A stretch of 64,000 nt of DNA from an uncultured Ilyobacter sp. (GCF_963668085.1 NZ_OY764058.1:682001-746000), one strand, 5' to 3'; positions 28,401 through 37,987 are shown, counted from the stretch's first letter. The notes: generated from the letters alone by a model not told the origin. A program made the numbers and translations.

Positions 28401-29154
28401 TGAATATGATGCTAAAAAAGTCTTTGAAAAGGCAGGGGCGACTACTTCTGGAATGACTTTTAAAAATCTTACACAAAAACATATAAATGAGTCTATCGAA
28501 GAAATGCTAAAGGAACTCAATAAATCTCAGATACTTATGATTCCGGGAGGATTCAGTTCTGGAGATGAGCCTGACGGTTCTGGTAAATTTATAGCAACAG
28601 TGCTGTCTAATCCAAAGGTAGCTGACGCTATAGCCAAATTCCTAGAAAGAGACGGTCTTATCCTAGGTATCTGTAATGGATTCCAGGCACTTATTAAGTC
28701 GGGACTTCTTCCATACGGAGAGATCGGAAAAATAACTGAAGATTCGCCTACTCTTACATTTAATAATATAGGAAGGCACATCTCTCAGATGGTGTCTACA
28801 AAGGTGACATCAAATAAATCTCCTTGGTTCTCTGGTATAGAGGTGGGAACAGTCCATGAGATTCCTGTATCTCACGGAGAGGGAAGATTTTATGCCAATG
28901 AAGAAGTGGCTATAAAGCTATTTGAAAACGGCCAGGTGGCAACCCAGTATGTAGATTTTGAAGGGAAGCCTTCAAGTGAGTTTAAATTTAATCCAAATGG
29001 ATCAGTGTATGCCATAGAGGGGATTACATCTCCAGACGGTAAGATCCTTGGTAAAATGGGGCACTCTGAAAGAATGGGAGATAACCTTTATAAAAATATT
29101 ATAGGGGATAAAGAGCAGAAAATATTTGAAAACGGAGTAAAATATTTTAAATAA
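25429..29154 (+). CDS. purL: Phosphoribosylformylglycinamidine synthase, single-chain
   Basis: This is a 1241-residue large PurL that converts FGAR to FGAM with glutamine and ATP. Order of parts: an N-terminal PurS-like region, the linker with YWSDHCRHTTFETRI near residue 220, the first AIRS-type half (FKNETHNHPTEIEPFGGAST), a second half near 650-950 (GGKDSMSGTFNE), and a C-terminal class I glutaminase (FPGTNCEYDA; nucleophile in LILGICNGFQALIKSG; HSERMGDN at the end). The single-chain form, rather than separate PurS/Q/L, is found in proteobacteria and some clostridia and fusobacteria. The ATG follows AGGGGGAAGTA. It heads purL-E-K-C-F-M-N-H-D under riboswitch 2. Confidence 0.97.
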   Translation: MNYRIYVEKKDGFDVEAKGLLNELKEGFKLEKLQKVRILNSYDVFGITKDELEKAKKMIFSEVVMDRVYDTLDLKDEKYFAAEFLPGQFDQRADSAIQCLNLVSEKNENVEVTSGKIIIFQGEITDEELEKVKNFYINPVEMREKNLEKLQIESVEKPTEVPFIDGFTKFSEEEMEAYRSKEGFAMTLDDMMFVQSYFRNTENRDPSETEIKVLDTYWSDHCRHTTFETRIREIVFPKGRFHKVLQETFDQYLESREFVHGEKIDKKHISLMDMATISGKELRKSGKLDDLEVSEEINACSVYVDVDVDGITEKWLLMFKNETHNHPTEIEPFGGASTCLGGAIRDPLSGRSYVYQAIRVTGSADPLEKLEDTIPGKLPQKKITKGAAHGYSAYGNQIGLTTGHVAEIYHPGYKAKRMEVGAVVGAVPADWVRRESSAPGDIVVLLGGKTGRDGCGGATGSSKEHTDESLATCGAEVQKGNAPEERKIQKLFRNPEVTKLIKKCNDFGAGGVSVAIGELADGLEIDLDVVPVKYEGLNGTELAISESQERMAVVIEEKDRDKFIELADRENLLATVVATVTDRNRLEIFWKGNKIVDISRDFLDTNGVTQENNVELEAPAESSPLEQELFSEKEGKERWLKMLASLNVSSQKGLMEMFDSSIGASTVLMPFGGKYQMTPTDLSVQKFPLLKGETDTASAISWGYDPSVSSWSPFHGGAYAVVESLAKIVAAGGEWSKIRLSFQEYFQKLGKDPVNWGKPFSALLGTLFAQKQFEIAAIGGKDSMSGTFNEIHVPPTLISFAVSPVKASEVISPEFKKAGNKIYLIKHDMTADLMPNTKELKRNFNYMYENIKSGKIISAMTLKKGGVAEALAKMSFGNRVGVNIENLEENLFNLGYGSFVVEATEELSGKNIVFLGTTTEEENITVGDTVITLEEAERTWLKTLEPVFPYETKEEKKDYIWTPYKAKEIIVAKNKIADPNVFIPAFPGTNCEYDAKKVFEKAGATTSGMTFKNLTQKHINESIEEMLKELNKSQILMIPGGFSSGDEPDGSGKFIATVLSNPKVADAIAKFLERDGLILGICNGFQALIKSGLLPYGEIGKITEDSPTLTFNNIGRHISQMVSTKVTSNKSPWFSGIEVGTVHEIPVSHGEGRFYANEEVAIKLFENGQVATQYVDFEGKPSSEFKFNPNGSVYAIEGITSPDGKILGKMGHSERMGDNLYKNIIGDKEQKIFENGVKYFK

Positions 29155-29187
29155 TAATAGATATCTTATTCACAGGAAGGAAGAATA

Positions 29188-29700
29188 ATGGGGAAAATAG
29201 GAATAATCATGGGAAGTGACTCTGATCTGCCAGTAATGAGTGCTGCCGCAAAAATATTAGATGAATTTAAAATAGATTATGAATTAACTGTGGTTTCGGC
29301 TCACAGGACAGTGGATAAAATGTATGAATATGCAAAAACAGCTGATGAAAGGGATATCGACGTTATCATTGCCGGTGCAGGTGGGGCAGCCCACCTTCCT
29401 GGTATGGTGGCGGCAATAACAAGTGTACCTGTTATAGGGGTGCCAGTTAAAAGCTCGAACTTAAGCGGTCTTGATTCGCTGTTGTCTATAGTACAGATGC
29501 CTGGTGGAGTACCTGTGGCAACTGTGGCAATAAACGGAGCAAAAAATGCCGGAATACTTGCAGCTAAAATAATCTCTGTAAAAGACAAGGCAGTGAAAGA
29601 GACAGTAAAAAAATATATGGCTGATATGAAGGAAGAAGTAGAGACAAAGGCCGAAAAAGTAGAAGAGTTGGGATACGCTAAATATCTCGAAAGTATGTAG
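29188..29700 (+). CDS. purE: N5-CAIR mutase
   Basis: This is a 170-residue class I PurE, which moves the carboxyl group of N5-CAIR to C4 to give CAIR. The active-site stretches [26 protein letters not shown] and [17 protein letters not shown] are all present, as is the [22 protein letters not shown] block. It lies between purL and purK, and the presence of purK agrees with the class I, ATP-dependent route. GGAAGGAAG precedes the ATG. Confidence 0.97.
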   Translation: MGKIGIIMGSDSDLPVMSAAAKILDEFKIDYELTVVSAHRTVDKMYEYAKTADERDIDVIIAGAGGAAHLPGMVAAITSVPVIGVPVKSSNLSGLDSLLSIVQMPGGVPVATVAINGAKNAGILAAKIISVKDKAVKETVKKYMADMKEEVETKAEKVEELGYAKYLESM

Positions 29701-29718
29701 TTTGGGAGGAGAAACCAG

Positions 29719-30846
29719 TTGAAAAAATTAGGAATTATCGGCGGCGGACAACTTGGAAAGATGACGATTCTTGAAGCTAGAAAAATGGATATCTATACCT
29801 GTGTCCTTACAGAGGAGCATCCTTCTCCTGCCAGCGAGATCTCAAACGAATATATTATAGGAAGCTTGCACGATGAGGATAAGATAAGAGAGATATCTGA
29901 AAAATGCGATGTACTTACCTACGAAATAGAACATATAAATGTAGAAGTCCTGAAAGAACTTGAAGCAAAGGGAAAAAAGATATTTCCATCTTCAAGGGTA
30001 ATAGAGATAATTCAGGATAAGTCCAAACAAAAAGAACTTTTAGATGAAAAAAATATTCCTACTTCAAAATGGAAAAAATTAACAAAAGATAACCTAGAGG
30101 AACTGAAAAAAGAGTTTGGATTTCCTGTTGTACAAAAGAGCTGCAAAGGCGGATATGACGGCAGAGGGGTCTTTATTTTAAAAGATGAGTCTGATATAGA
30201 GAAGATGATCCAAGGAGACTCTTTCTTTGAGGAATTTATAGAGTGTGATAAAGAGATTGCAGTAATGGTTGCAAGAAATTTTAATGGTGATATAGCTACT
30301 TATCCAGTGGTGGAAATGGTGTTTGATGATAAAACAAATATATGCGATACTGTAGTTGCACCTGCTAGGATAACTGAAGATCAGTGCAAAGAAGCCAAGA
30401 AATTAGCACTTCAGTGTGTAGAGGCTCTTGATGGCGTAGGGATATTTGGTGTGGAAATGTTCCTTACTAAAGAAGGAAAAATACTCATCAATGAAGTTGC
30501 ACCGAGACCTCATAACTCTGGACACTACACAATCGAGGCATGCAAAACATCACAGTATGAGCAGTTTATAAGGTCTGTTTTAAACTATAGTTTAGGAAGT
30601 TGTGACCTACTCTCTCCTGCCTGTATGGTAAATATCTTAGGCGAGGATGGCTATAAAGGAAAAGTCAAGGTTATCGGTATGGATGAGATGATGAGTGTCG
30701 ACGGGGCTTATCTTCACCTTTACGGAAAAAAAGACACAAAACCATTTCGGAAAATGGGACATATAACGGTCCTGAGTGATTCAGAAGAAGAAGCATGTAA
30801 ACTGGCATTAAAAGCCAGAGAACATCTGAAAATAATAAGTGAATAG
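29719..30846 (+). CDS. purK: N5-carboxyaminoimidazole ribonucleotide synthase
   Basis: This is a 375-residue ATP-grasp enzyme that carboxylates AIR with bicarbonate and ATP. The N-terminus [18 protein letters not shown] is the family signature, the ATP-grasp loop is [13 protein letters not shown], and the metal site is in [25 protein letters not shown], of which the key part is [12 protein letters not shown]. The gene starts with TTG at 29719 behind GGGAGGAG; no ATG fits. It lies 18 bases after purE. Confidence 0.96.
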   Translation: MKKLGIIGGGQLGKMTILEARKMDIYTCVLTEEHPSPASEISNEYIIGSLHDEDKIREISEKCDVLTYEIEHINVEVLKELEAKGKKIFPSSRVIEIIQDKSKQKELLDEKNIPTSKWKKLTKDNLEELKKEFGFPVVQKSCKGGYDGRGVFILKDESDIEKMIQGDSFFEEFIECDKEIAVMVARNFNGDIATYPVVEMVFDDKTNICDTVVAPARITEDQCKEAKKLALQCVEALDGVGIFGVEMFLTKEGKILINEVAPRPHNSGHYTIEACKTSQYEQFIRSVLNYSLGSCDLLSPACMVNILGEDGYKGKVKVIGMDEMMSVDGAYLHLYGKKDTKPFRKMGHITVLSDSEEEACKLALKAREHLKIISE

Positions 30847-30893
30847 CAATTATGGCCAAAACAATCTTTTATAAATCGGGAGGAAAAATAGAA

Positions 30894-31604
30894 ATGATAA
30901 AAAAGGATATGGTGTATGAAGGAAAGGCTAAAAAAGTTTACTCTACAGAAGATCCAAATCTAGTTATCATCCACTTTAAAGATGACGCCACTGCTGGAAA
31001 CGGTGCTAAAAAAGGGACTATCGAAAATAAAGGTATTTTAAACAATAAAATCACTGCCACTCTATATGAAATTCTAGAAAAAAATGGAATAAAAACTCAC
31101 TTTAAGAAGATGCTAAACGAAAGGGACCAGCTTTGTGAGAAGGTGGAGATCATTCCTTTAGAGGTAATAGTGAGAAATGTAATCGCAGGTTCTATGGCTG
31201 CTAGAGTAGGTATAGAGGAAGGAACAGTGCCTTCAAACACTATATTTGAAATCTGCTATAAAAATGACAAGTACAACGATCCCCTTATCAACGACCACCA
31301 CGCTGTGGCAATGGGTGTAACTACTTATGAGGACCTTGCAAAAATATATGATACCACTGCTAAAATCAACAACCTTTTGAAAGAAACCTTTGACGAAGAG
31401 GGAATTACTCTTGTTGATTTTAAAATAGAATTTGGAAAAAATAAAGATGGTGAGATCCTTCTTGCAGACGAGATAACACCTGATACTTGCAGACTTTGGG
31501 ATAAAGAAACAGGTGAAAAACTTGATAAAGACAGATTCAGAAGGGATCTTGGAGGTATCGAAGAAGCTTATATCGAAATTTTAAAAAGGCTAGGTGCTAA
31601 ATAA
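30894..31604 (+). CDS. purC: SAICAR synthase
   Basis: This is a 236-residue PurC joining aspartate to CAIR with ATP. It starts [16 protein letters not shown], has the signature [17 protein letters not shown] and the [12 protein letters not shown] block near the C-terminus. I chose ATG 30894 behind GGGAGG because it gives the family N-terminus; an ATG at 30852 would add 14 unrelated residues. It follows purK by 47 bases and is 2 bases from purF. Confidence 0.96.
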   Translation: MIKKDMVYEGKAKKVYSTEDPNLVIIHFKDDATAGNGAKKGTIENKGILNNKITATLYEILEKNGIKTHFKKMLNERDQLCEKVEIIPLEVIVRNVIAGSMAARVGIEEGTVPSNTIFEICYKNDKYNDPLINDHHAVAMGVTTYEDLAKIYDTTAKINNLLKETFDEEGITLVDFKIEFGKNKDGEILLADEITPDTCRLWDKETGEKLDKDRFRRDLGGIEEAYIEILKRLGAK

Positions 31605-31606
31605 AT

Positions 31607-32998
31607 ATGTATGATATACATGATATAGATAAAATGGAAGAGGAGTGCGGAGTATTTGGCGTCTACTCAAAAGAGGTAAAAAAAGTTTCGAGTCTTACTT
31701 ATTATGGAATATACGCCCTTCAACACAGAGGTCAGGAAAGTGCTGGAATCACTGTGTCAAACTTCGGGGAAAAAACGACTTTTAAAGGAATGGGACTTGT
31801 AGCCGATGTCTTTAGCTCCGAAAAACTAGATGAGCTAAAAGGAAATGCTGCTATAGGACATGTGAGATATTCTACTTCAGGAGCTAGTCAACTTATAAAT
31901 GCACAGCCTCTTGAAAGTAAGTTTAAACTTGGACAGATCGCAGTAGCTCACAACGGAAACTTGGTAAATGCAGAGATAATAAAGGAACTTCTCGAAGATT
32001 CAGGGTCTACCTTTATAACAGATATTGACTCAGAAGTTATCATAAATATGATCGCAAGAAAGGCATCTAAAGGTCTAGAAGAGGCTATAAGAAGTACAGT
32101 AAGTGCCATAAAAGGTTCTTATTCTCTTGTTATCCTGGCTGACCAGAAGCTTATAGGTGTAAGAGATCCTTACGGTATAAGACCTCTTTGTCTTGGACAA
32201 AATGACGAGGGAGATTATTTCCTAGCCTCTGAATCTTGTGCCCTAGATGCTGTAGGTGCAGACCTTATAAGAGACATAGAACCTGGGGAAATGGTCGTAA
32301 TAGATGACCACGGGGTAAAGTCAATTAAGTATGCTGAAAATACTAAAAATGCTCCTTGTTCATTTGAGACCATATATTTTGCAAGACCAGACAGTATAAT
32401 AGACGGAAAGAGTGCTTTCCAGGTGAGAGTGGAGTCTGGTAGATATCTTGCAAGGCAAAAACCAGTGGAAGCAGACGTAGTTATAGGGGTACCTGACTCT
32501 GGAATACCTGCAGCCATAGGTTTTGCAGAAGAAAGCGGAATTCCATATACTGTGGGACTTATCAAAAATAAATATATCGGAAGAACTTTTATAAAACCTT
32601 CTCAGGAACTAAGAGAAAAGGCGGTTCAGGTAAAACTAAACCCTCTGAAGGTCAATGTAGTGGGAAAAAGAGTAGTTGTAGTAGACGACTCGCTGGTAAG
32701 AGGTACAACAAGCAGGCTTCTTATTCAGATGCTTAGAAAGGCAGGAGCTACTGAGGTACACTTTCGTTCAGCTTCTCCAGCAGTAAAATATCCTTGTTAT
32801 TTTGGAATCGATACTGCACACAGAAAAGAGCTTATAGCATCAACTCACTCTATAGAAGAGATAAAAGAAGTTATCGGAGCTGATTCACTAGATTATCTTA
32901 CTCTTCCAAATCTTGCAAAGGTTCTAGGAAGTGAAGATTTCTGTTTAGGATGTTTTGATGGAGAGTATCCTGTATGTACCCCAATGGGAGAAGTTTAA
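31607..32998 (+). CDS. purF: Amidophosphoribosyltransferase
   Basis: This is a 463-residue PurF that makes phosphoribosylamine from PRPP and glutamine, the committed step of the pathway. A short propeptide (about 13 residues) precedes the N-terminal nucleophile in EECGVFGVY. The glutaminase part is followed by a PRTase with the PRPP loop VVVVDDSLVRGTTSR. Four cysteines typical of the Fe-S type are present, including CLGCFDGEYP near the end. The start is only 2 bases after purC and has a weak ribosome site, suggesting translational coupling. Confidence 0.96.
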   Translation: MYDIHDIDKMEEECGVFGVYSKEVKKVSSLTYYGIYALQHRGQESAGITVSNFGEKTTFKGMGLVADVFSSEKLDELKGNAAIGHVRYSTSGASQLINAQPLESKFKLGQIAVAHNGNLVNAEIIKELLEDSGSTFITDIDSEVIINMIARKASKGLEEAIRSTVSAIKGSYSLVILADQKLIGVRDPYGIRPLCLGQNDEGDYFLASESCALDAVGADLIRDIEPGEMVVIDDHGVKSIKYAENTKNAPCSFETIYFARPDSIIDGKSAFQVRVESGRYLARQKPVEADVVIGVPDSGIPAAIGFAEESGIPYTVGLIKNKYIGRTFIKPSQELREKAVQVKLNPLKVNVVGKRVVVVDDSLVRGTTSRLLIQMLRKAGATEVHFRSASPAVKYPCYFGIDTAHRKELIASTHSIEEIKEVIGADSLDYLTLPNLAKVLGSEDFCLGCFDGEYPVCTPMGEV

Positions 32999-33013
32999 AA
33001 TTAGGAGGAAATA

Positions 33014-34012
33014 ATGTCAATTTCTTATAAAGATGCTGGAGTAAATAAAGAAGAGGGATACAAAGCCGTAGAACTCATGAAAAAAGCCGTATCAAAAACT
33101 CATAATAATAGTGTTTTAAATGGTCTTGGGAGTTTCGGAGCCATGTACGAGATGGGGCAATATAAAAACCCGGTTCTTGTATCTGGAACAGACGGTGTAG
33201 GGACAAAGCTTGAAGTAGCATTTAAAATGGGAGTATATAACACTGTGGGTATAGATGCTGTAGCCATGTGTGTCAATGATATATTGTGTCATGGAGCAAA
33301 GCCAATGTTTTTCCTAGACTATATGGCGTGTGGAAAATTAGAGGCTGAAAAAGCCGCTCAGTTGGTATCTGGAGTGGCCGAAGGATGCCTTCAGTCAGGA
33401 GCCGCCCTGGTAGGTGGAGAAACAGCTGAAATGCCTGGTTTTTATAAAGATGGAGACTATGACATTGCAGGATTTTCTGTGGGAGTCGTAGAAAAAGATG
33501 AAATTATAAACGGAAGCAGTGTTGAAGAGGGAGACGTACTTATCGCCCTTCCATCTTCTGGAGTTCACAGCAACGGTTTTTCTCTTGTGAGAAGGCTTGT
33601 CACTGATTTTGATGAGGAGCTAAACGGGAAAAAAATAGGAGAGGTTCTTCTTGAACCTACTAGAATATATGTAAAACCTGTTCTTGCACTACTTGAAAAA
33701 TTCACTGTAAAGGGTATGGCCCACATCACAGGAGGGGGTTTACCTGAAAACCTTCCTAGAACAATAAGAGATGGATACCAGGCTGTGGTAGAAAAAGAAA
33801 AAATAAGAATCCCAGAAATATTCAAACATCTGCAATCTAAGGGTGTCCCTGAAGATGAAATGTACGGAACTTTCAACATGGGAGTAGGATTCGTACTTAT
33901 AGTGGCCTCGCAGGATAAAGACGCTGTAATATCAGAACTAAAAACTCTTGGTGAGGAAGCTTTTGAAATAGGATATATTGAAAAAGGAGATAAAGAGCTA
34001 TGCTTAATATAG
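33014..34012 (+). CDS. purM: AIR synthetase
   Basis: This is a 332-residue phosphoribosylformylglycinamidine cyclo-ligase. It has the N-terminal YKDAGVNKEEGYKAVELMK, the glycine-rich VSGTDGVGTKLEVAF, and GGETAEMPGFYKDGDYDIAGF. It closes the imidazole ring with ATP. AGGAGG precedes the ATG. Its 3' end overlaps purN by 13 bases. Confidence 0.97.
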   Translation: MSISYKDAGVNKEEGYKAVELMKKAVSKTHNNSVLNGLGSFGAMYEMGQYKNPVLVSGTDGVGTKLEVAFKMGVYNTVGIDAVAMCVNDILCHGAKPMFFLDYMACGKLEAEKAAQLVSGVAEGCLQSGAALVGGETAEMPGFYKDGDYDIAGFSVGVVEKDEIINGSSVEEGDVLIALPSSGVHSNGFSLVRRLVTDFDEELNGKKIGEVLLEPTRIYVKPVLALLEKFTVKGMAHITGGGLPENLPRTIRDGYQAVVEKEKIRIPEIFKHLQSKGVPEDEMYGTFNMGVGFVLIVASQDKDAVISELKTLGEEAFEIGYIEKGDKELCLI

Positions 34013-34572
34013 CAGTGTTGGTATCAGGAGGGGGAAGTAATCTTCAGGCCATCATAGATAGAATCAACGACGGAAAGCTTCCTTGTAAAATAAACTGTGT
34101 TATTGCTGACAGAAATTGCTATGGCTTAGAAAGAGCAAGCAATTATGGTATAAAAACATACCTTTTAGATAGAAAAGAACTGAAAAAAAATCTCTCTAAA
34201 GAGATAGACAATATTTTAGAAGGCGAGGTAGACCTCATAGTTCTTGCAGGTTTCTTGTCTATACTTGATTCTGAATTCACAAAAAAATGGAGTAAGAAAA
34301 TAATAAACATCCATCCGTCACTTCTACCGAAATACGGAGGTCCTGGAATGTATGGTATAAAAATCCATCAGGCTGTAATCGCCGCCGGGGAAAAAGAAAG
34401 CGGATGTACAGTACACTATGTAGATGCAGGTGTGGACACTGGAGAGATAATATACCAGGAAAAAGTATCGGTTCTAGAAAATGATACTGCCGAAACTCTT
34501 CAGAAAAAAGTCCTTGAAATAGAGCACAGACTTTTGCCTCAGGCCGTCATGGATATCGCTGGGGGTAACTAA
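34000..34572 (+). CDS. purN: GAR formyltransferase
   Basis: This is a 190-residue PurN, which formylates GAR with 10-formyl-THF, the product of Fhs. The catalytic Asn and His lie in KIINIHPSLLPKYGGPGMYG, and the Asp in CTVHYVDAGVDTGEII. It overlaps purM by 13 bases. A long inverted repeat follows before purH. Confidence 0.96.
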   Translation: MLNIAVLVSGGGSNLQAIIDRINDGKLPCKINCVIADRNCYGLERASNYGIKTYLLDRKELKKNLSKEIDNILEGEVDLIVLAGFLSILDSEFTKKWSKKIINIHPSLLPKYGGPGMYGIKIHQAVIAAGEKESGCTVHYVDAGVDTGEIIYQEKVSVLENDTAETLQKKVLEIEHRLLPQAVMDIAGGN

Positions 34573-34585
34573 CTTTTGCCGGGGG

Positions 34586-34701
34586 GCTGCAGACTCGCAT
34601 ATCAACTATTTAAACTCCTAAAACCTAAATAAAAGATAATAAAAACTTAAAATTCCTAAAACCTAAAACCTAATTTTAAGATTTATATTGCGGGTCTGCG
34701 G
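34586..34701 (+). repeat. Long imperfect inverted repeat between purN and purH
   Basis: GCTGCAGACTCGCA (34586-34599) can pair with TGCGGGTCTGCGGC (about 34688-34701), two of the pairs being G-U. The roughly 85-base loop contains a CCTAAAA motif repeated four times (CTCCTAAAACCTAAA, TTCCTAAAACCTAAAACC). No gene fits in this 222-base gap. It is not a normal terminator, because no U-run follows. It may be an RNA-processing or protective structure, or a small repeat element. Confidence 0.55.
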
Positions 34702-34794
34702 CTTTCTATATAGATTATATCTTTGTAGAATAGCGGAATTAATTCGGGAGAAACAGCTATAATTTAAGAAAGTATTAAAAGGAGAATCATATTT

Positions 34795-36291
34795 ATGAAG
34801 AGAGCACTGATTTCAGTTTATGATAAAACAGGAATACTGGATTTTGCAAAATTTTTAGTAGAGATAGGTGTAGAGGTAGTATCTACAGGGGGGACTTATA
34901 AGTACCTAAGAGAAAATTCTATCCCTGTTACTGAGGTATCAGAAGTTACAGGAGCCGCTGAAATGCTAGACGGAAGAGTAAAAACTCTTCATCCTAATAT
35001 CCACGGTGGAATCCTAGCTATAAGAAGCAACAAAGAACATATGGAGACTCTAGAGAAAAGAGAGATCACTCCTATCGATATGGTTATTGTAAATCTTTAT
35101 CCATTTTTTGACGAGGTACAAAACGATATCTCTTTTGAAGAAAAAGTGGAATTTATAGATATAGGCGGACCGACTATGCTTAGGTCTGCTGCGAAATCAT
35201 TTGAAGATGTAATCGTAATAACAGATGTAGAAGATTACTCTAAGATACAAAAGGAACTTGAAAGCACAGGAAATCTTTCTTTTGAAAGCAGGAAAAAACT
35301 GGCAGGAAAGGTATTTAACCTGACATCGGCCTATGATGCAGCTATATCAAACTTCCTATTAGAGGGAGAAATGCCTAAATATCTAAGTGTTTCTTATGAA
35401 AAAATGATGGACTTAAGATACGGGGAAAACCCTCACCAAAATGCAGCTTACTATGTATCCACTACGGAAAAAGGTGCAATGAAGGATTTTGAGCAGCTAA
35501 ATGGTAAAGAACTTTCTTTTAATAATATAAGAGACATGGATGTAGCGTGGAAAGTGGTGAGTGAGTTTGAAGAAACTGCCTGCTGTGGACTAAAACATTC
35601 TACACCTTGTGGGGTAGCTGTTGCTGATACTGTGGCAGAAGCCTACAAGAAGGCCTATGATTGCGATCCTATATCTATCTTTGGAGGAATCGTAGCGGTA
35701 AATAAGACAGTAGACGGAGAAACCGCTGCCGAAATGAGCAAGACATTCCTTGAAATAGTCATAGCCACTGATTTCACTGATGAGGCTCTAGAGATACTAA
35801 AGAAAAAGAAAAACCTAAGAATAATAAAATCTAAATATACTCCTTGTGACAAGGTAGAATATGTAAAAGTAGACGGAGGAATTCTTGTACAGGATTCTGA
35901 CAAGGCTTTTTCAAAGGATTTTAAAGTTGTAACTGAAAAGGAACCTTCTAAAAAAGAGATGGATGACATGGTATTTGGAATGAAGGTAGTAAAACATGTA
36001 AAATCAAATGCAATTGTAGTTGTAAAAGACGGAATGGCTAAAGGTGTAGGAACTGGAGAAACAAACAGAATCTGGGCTGCAAAACAAGCCATAGAAAGAG
36101 CAGCAGACGGAGCAGTCCTTGCCTCAGATGCTTTTTTCCCTTTCAGAGATGTGGTAGATGAGTGTGCTAAGGCTGGGATAACTGCAATAGTACAGCCTGG
36201 GGGATCTATGAGAGACCAGGAATCTATCGATGCATGTAATGAGCATAAAATATCAATGGTATTTACCGGACTAAGACATTTTAAACATTAA
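34795..36291 (+). CDS. purH: AICAR transformylase / IMP cyclohydrolase
   Basis: This is a 498-residue bifunctional PurH performing the last two steps to IMP. The N-terminal MGS-like cyclohydrolase domain ([37 protein letters not shown]) spans about residues 1-190. The transformylase domain carries the catalytic [10 protein letters not shown] near residue 265 and the C-terminal [12 protein letters not shown] and [12 protein letters not shown] blocks. It uses 10-formyl-THF from Fhs. AAGGAGA precedes the ATG. Confidence 0.97.
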   Translation: MKRALISVYDKTGILDFAKFLVEIGVEVVSTGGTYKYLRENSIPVTEVSEVTGAAEMLDGRVKTLHPNIHGGILAIRSNKEHMETLEKREITPIDMVIVNLYPFFDEVQNDISFEEKVEFIDIGGPTMLRSAAKSFEDVIVITDVEDYSKIQKELESTGNLSFESRKKLAGKVFNLTSAYDAAISNFLLEGEMPKYLSVSYEKMMDLRYGENPHQNAAYYVSTTEKGAMKDFEQLNGKELSFNNIRDMDVAWKVVSEFEETACCGLKHSTPCGVAVADTVAEAYKKAYDCDPISIFGGIVAVNKTVDGETAAEMSKTFLEIVIATDFTDEALEILKKKKNLRIIKSKYTPCDKVEYVKVDGGILVQDSDKAFSKDFKVVTEKEPSKKEMDDMVFGMKVVKHVKSNAIVVVKDGMAKGVGTGETNRIWAAKQAIERAADGAVLASDAFFPFRDVVDECAKAGITAIVQPGGSMRDQESIDACNEHKISMVFTGLRHFKH

Positions 36292-36311
36292 GTATGTTAT
36301 TAACAGTGTGA

Positions 36312-36347
36312 ACAGGTCTGCCAAATGAAACTATTTGGCAGGCCTGT
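36312..36347 (+). promoter_or_regulatory. Hairpin between purH and purD
   Basis: ACAGGTCTGCCAAAT pairs with ATTTGGCAGGCCTGT (15 bp, one mismatch) around a 6-base loop. No U-run follows, so full termination is unlikely. It probably modulates mRNA decay or partial read-through into purD. Confidence 0.6.
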
Positions 36348-36427
36348 AATAAACTAAGTAAAAAAACTTTAATTGTGACTGGACAGGTAAAAACTATAAA
36401 ATTCTTGAATCTGAAGGGAGATAAAGT

Positions 36428-37678
36428 ATGAAAATATTGGTTGTAGGTAGCGGCGGAAGAGAGCACGCTATATGTTGGAAAATACAGGAAAATAAAAATG
36501 TCGAAAAAATATATTGTGCACCTGGAAATGCTGGTATAGAGCTTTTAGATAAAGTAGAAAATATAGATCTAAAGGGCATGGATGAGATTTTAGAATTTGC
36601 AGAAAAAGAAAAGATCGACCTCACTATGGTAGGAAGTGAAGAGCTATTAGTGGCTGGAATAGTAGACAGATTCAAAGAAAAGGGACTGAAAATATTTGGG
36701 CCTGACAGTAAGGCGGCCCTTCTAGAGGGATCTAAGGCTTACGCCAAGGAATTCATGAAAAAATACGGCGTTAAAACTGCTGCCTATGAGATATTCACCG
36801 ATGCTGACAAGGCAAAGGCTTACCTTGAGACCATAAATTTCCCAGTTGTAATAAAGGCCAGTGGTCTGGCTGCTGGTAAAGGAGTCCTTATCTGTGCCAA
36901 TATCAAGGAAGGTATAGAGGCTGTAAATGATATTATGGTAGACAAAAAATTCAATGATGCTGGAAACGAAGTAGTTATAGAGGAATTTTTAGAGGGAGTT
37001 GAAGCCTCTATACTCTCTATCACAGACTCCAAGCAGATAGTTTCCTTCATCTCTGCAAAGGATCATAAGAAGATCGGAGAAGGGGATACCGGCCTCAATA
37101 CAGGAGGTATGGGGGTAATTGCACCAAATCCCTATGTCACTTCTGAGGTCTATGACCAATACCTCAAAGATATTGTAGAGCCTACTCTAGATGGTATAAA
37201 AAGTGAAGGTCTAGATTTCTGCGGTGTTATCTTCTTTGGCCTGATGATAAACAGCAGAGGGGTATATCTCCTAGAATACAATATGAGAATGGGAGACCCT
37301 GAAACTCAGGTGGTACTTCCACTTCTTGACAGTGACTTTTTAGACATACTCACTGATACTCTCAGTGGAACTCTTGACGAGAATAAAATCAAATGGAAAG
37401 ACCAATCTGCATGTTGTGTTGTTGCTGCCTCTGGAGGATATCCTGAGTCTTACAACAAGGGATATGAGATAACTGGATGCGAAACAGTAGAAGATCTTGT
37501 TTTTATGGCCGGAGTAAAAAAAGAAGATGAAAAATTTGTAACTGCCGGAGGAAGAGTTTTAAATGTAGTAGCCCTTGGAAAAGATCTAGATGCTGCTAAG
37601 AAAAACGCCTATAACTCTATTGAAAAAATCAAATTTGATAAAATGTATTATAGAAGAGATATAGGGAAGATAAATTAA
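36428..37678 (+). CDS. purD: GAR synthetase
   Basis: This is a 416-residue phosphoribosylamine-glycine ligase of the ATP-grasp superfamily. It starts [19 protein letters not shown], has the ATP-grasp loop KASGLAAGKGVLIC, and the family signature RMGDPETQVVLPLL. It is the last gene of the purine operon; purA, purB and the GMP branch are not in this window. GAAGGGAG precedes the ATG. Confidence 0.97.
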   Translation: MKILVVGSGGREHAICWKIQENKNVEKIYCAPGNAGIELLDKVENIDLKGMDEILEFAEKEKIDLTMVGSEELLVAGIVDRFKEKGLKIFGPDSKAALLEGSKAYAKEFMKKYGVKTAAYEIFTDADKAKAYLETINFPVVIKASGLAAGKGVLICANIKEGIEAVNDIMVDKKFNDAGNEVVIEEFLEGVEASILSITDSKQIVSFISAKDHKKIGEGDTGLNTGGMGVIAPNPYVTSEVYDQYLKDIVEPTLDGIKSEGLDFCGVIFFGLMINSRGVYLLEYNMRMGDPETQVVLPLLDSDFLDILTDTLSGTLDENKIKWKDQSACCVVAASGGYPESYNKGYEITGCETVEDLVFMAGVKKEDEKFVTAGGRVLNVVALGKDLDAAKKNAYNSIEKIKFDKMYYRRDIGKIN

Positions 37679-37697
37679 ACTGTTTCATAAAAACACC

Positions 37698-37726
37698 TTT
37701 ACAAGGCCCATCAAATATGATATTAT
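37698..37726 (+). promoter_or_regulatory. Promoter of the tRNA-Leu pair
   Basis: TTTACA (37698-37703), a 17-base spacer and TATTAT (37721-37726) predict a start near 37733, 16 bases before the first tRNA. Confidence 0.75.
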
Positions 37727-37748
37727 ACTTTCTGTAACTAAGGTGTAA

Positions 37749-37835
37749 GCGTGGGTGGCGGAATGGTAGACGCGCAAGGTTGAGGGCCTTGTCGGGGGTT
37801 TCCCGGTGGGGGTTCAAGTCCCCCTTCACGCACCA
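37749..37835 (+). tRNA. tRNA-Leu (GAG), copy 1
   Basis: The 87-base gene folds into a class II tRNA: acceptor GCGTGGG with its 3' partner, D-arm GCGGAATGGTAGACGC, anticodon stem CAAGG/CCTTG around loop TTGAGGG (anticodon GAG, 37782-37784), a long variable arm (CGGGGGTTTCCCG) and T-arm GGGGGTTCAAGTCCCCC. CCA is encoded. Confidence 0.97.
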
Positions 37836-37842
37836 TTTACAA

Positions 37843-37928
37843 GCGCAGGTGGCGGAATGGTAGACGCGCAAGGTTGAGGGCCTTGTCGGGGTTTCCCGGT
37901 GGGGGTTCAAGTCCCCCTCTGCGCACCA
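37843..37928 (+). tRNA. tRNA-Leu (GAG), copy 2
   Basis: This is nearly identical to the copy 7 bases upstream. It has the same anticodon (GAG, 37876-37878) and arms, one base fewer in the variable arm, and a compensated acceptor stem (GCGCAGG). CCA is encoded. The mobile element begins just after it. Confidence 0.97.
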
Positions 37929-37956
37929 ACCCAACATTTTTTATCATTGATATTTT

Positions 37957-37987
37957 AAAAGACTGAGAAAACTCAGTCTTTTTTTTT
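37957..37987. terminator. Terminator between tRNA-Leu and the serine recombinase
   Basis: The stem AAAAGACTGAG/CTCAGTCTTTT with loop AAAA and a following T-run ends the tRNA transcript. It can also serve the converging recombinase gene, whose stop lies inside it. Confidence 0.9.

Noticed and set aside
37629..37937. 102-codon open frame opposite the tRNA genes
   Set aside because: It is the complement of two tRNA-Leu genes. The repeated peptide is a by-product of the tandem tRNAs.
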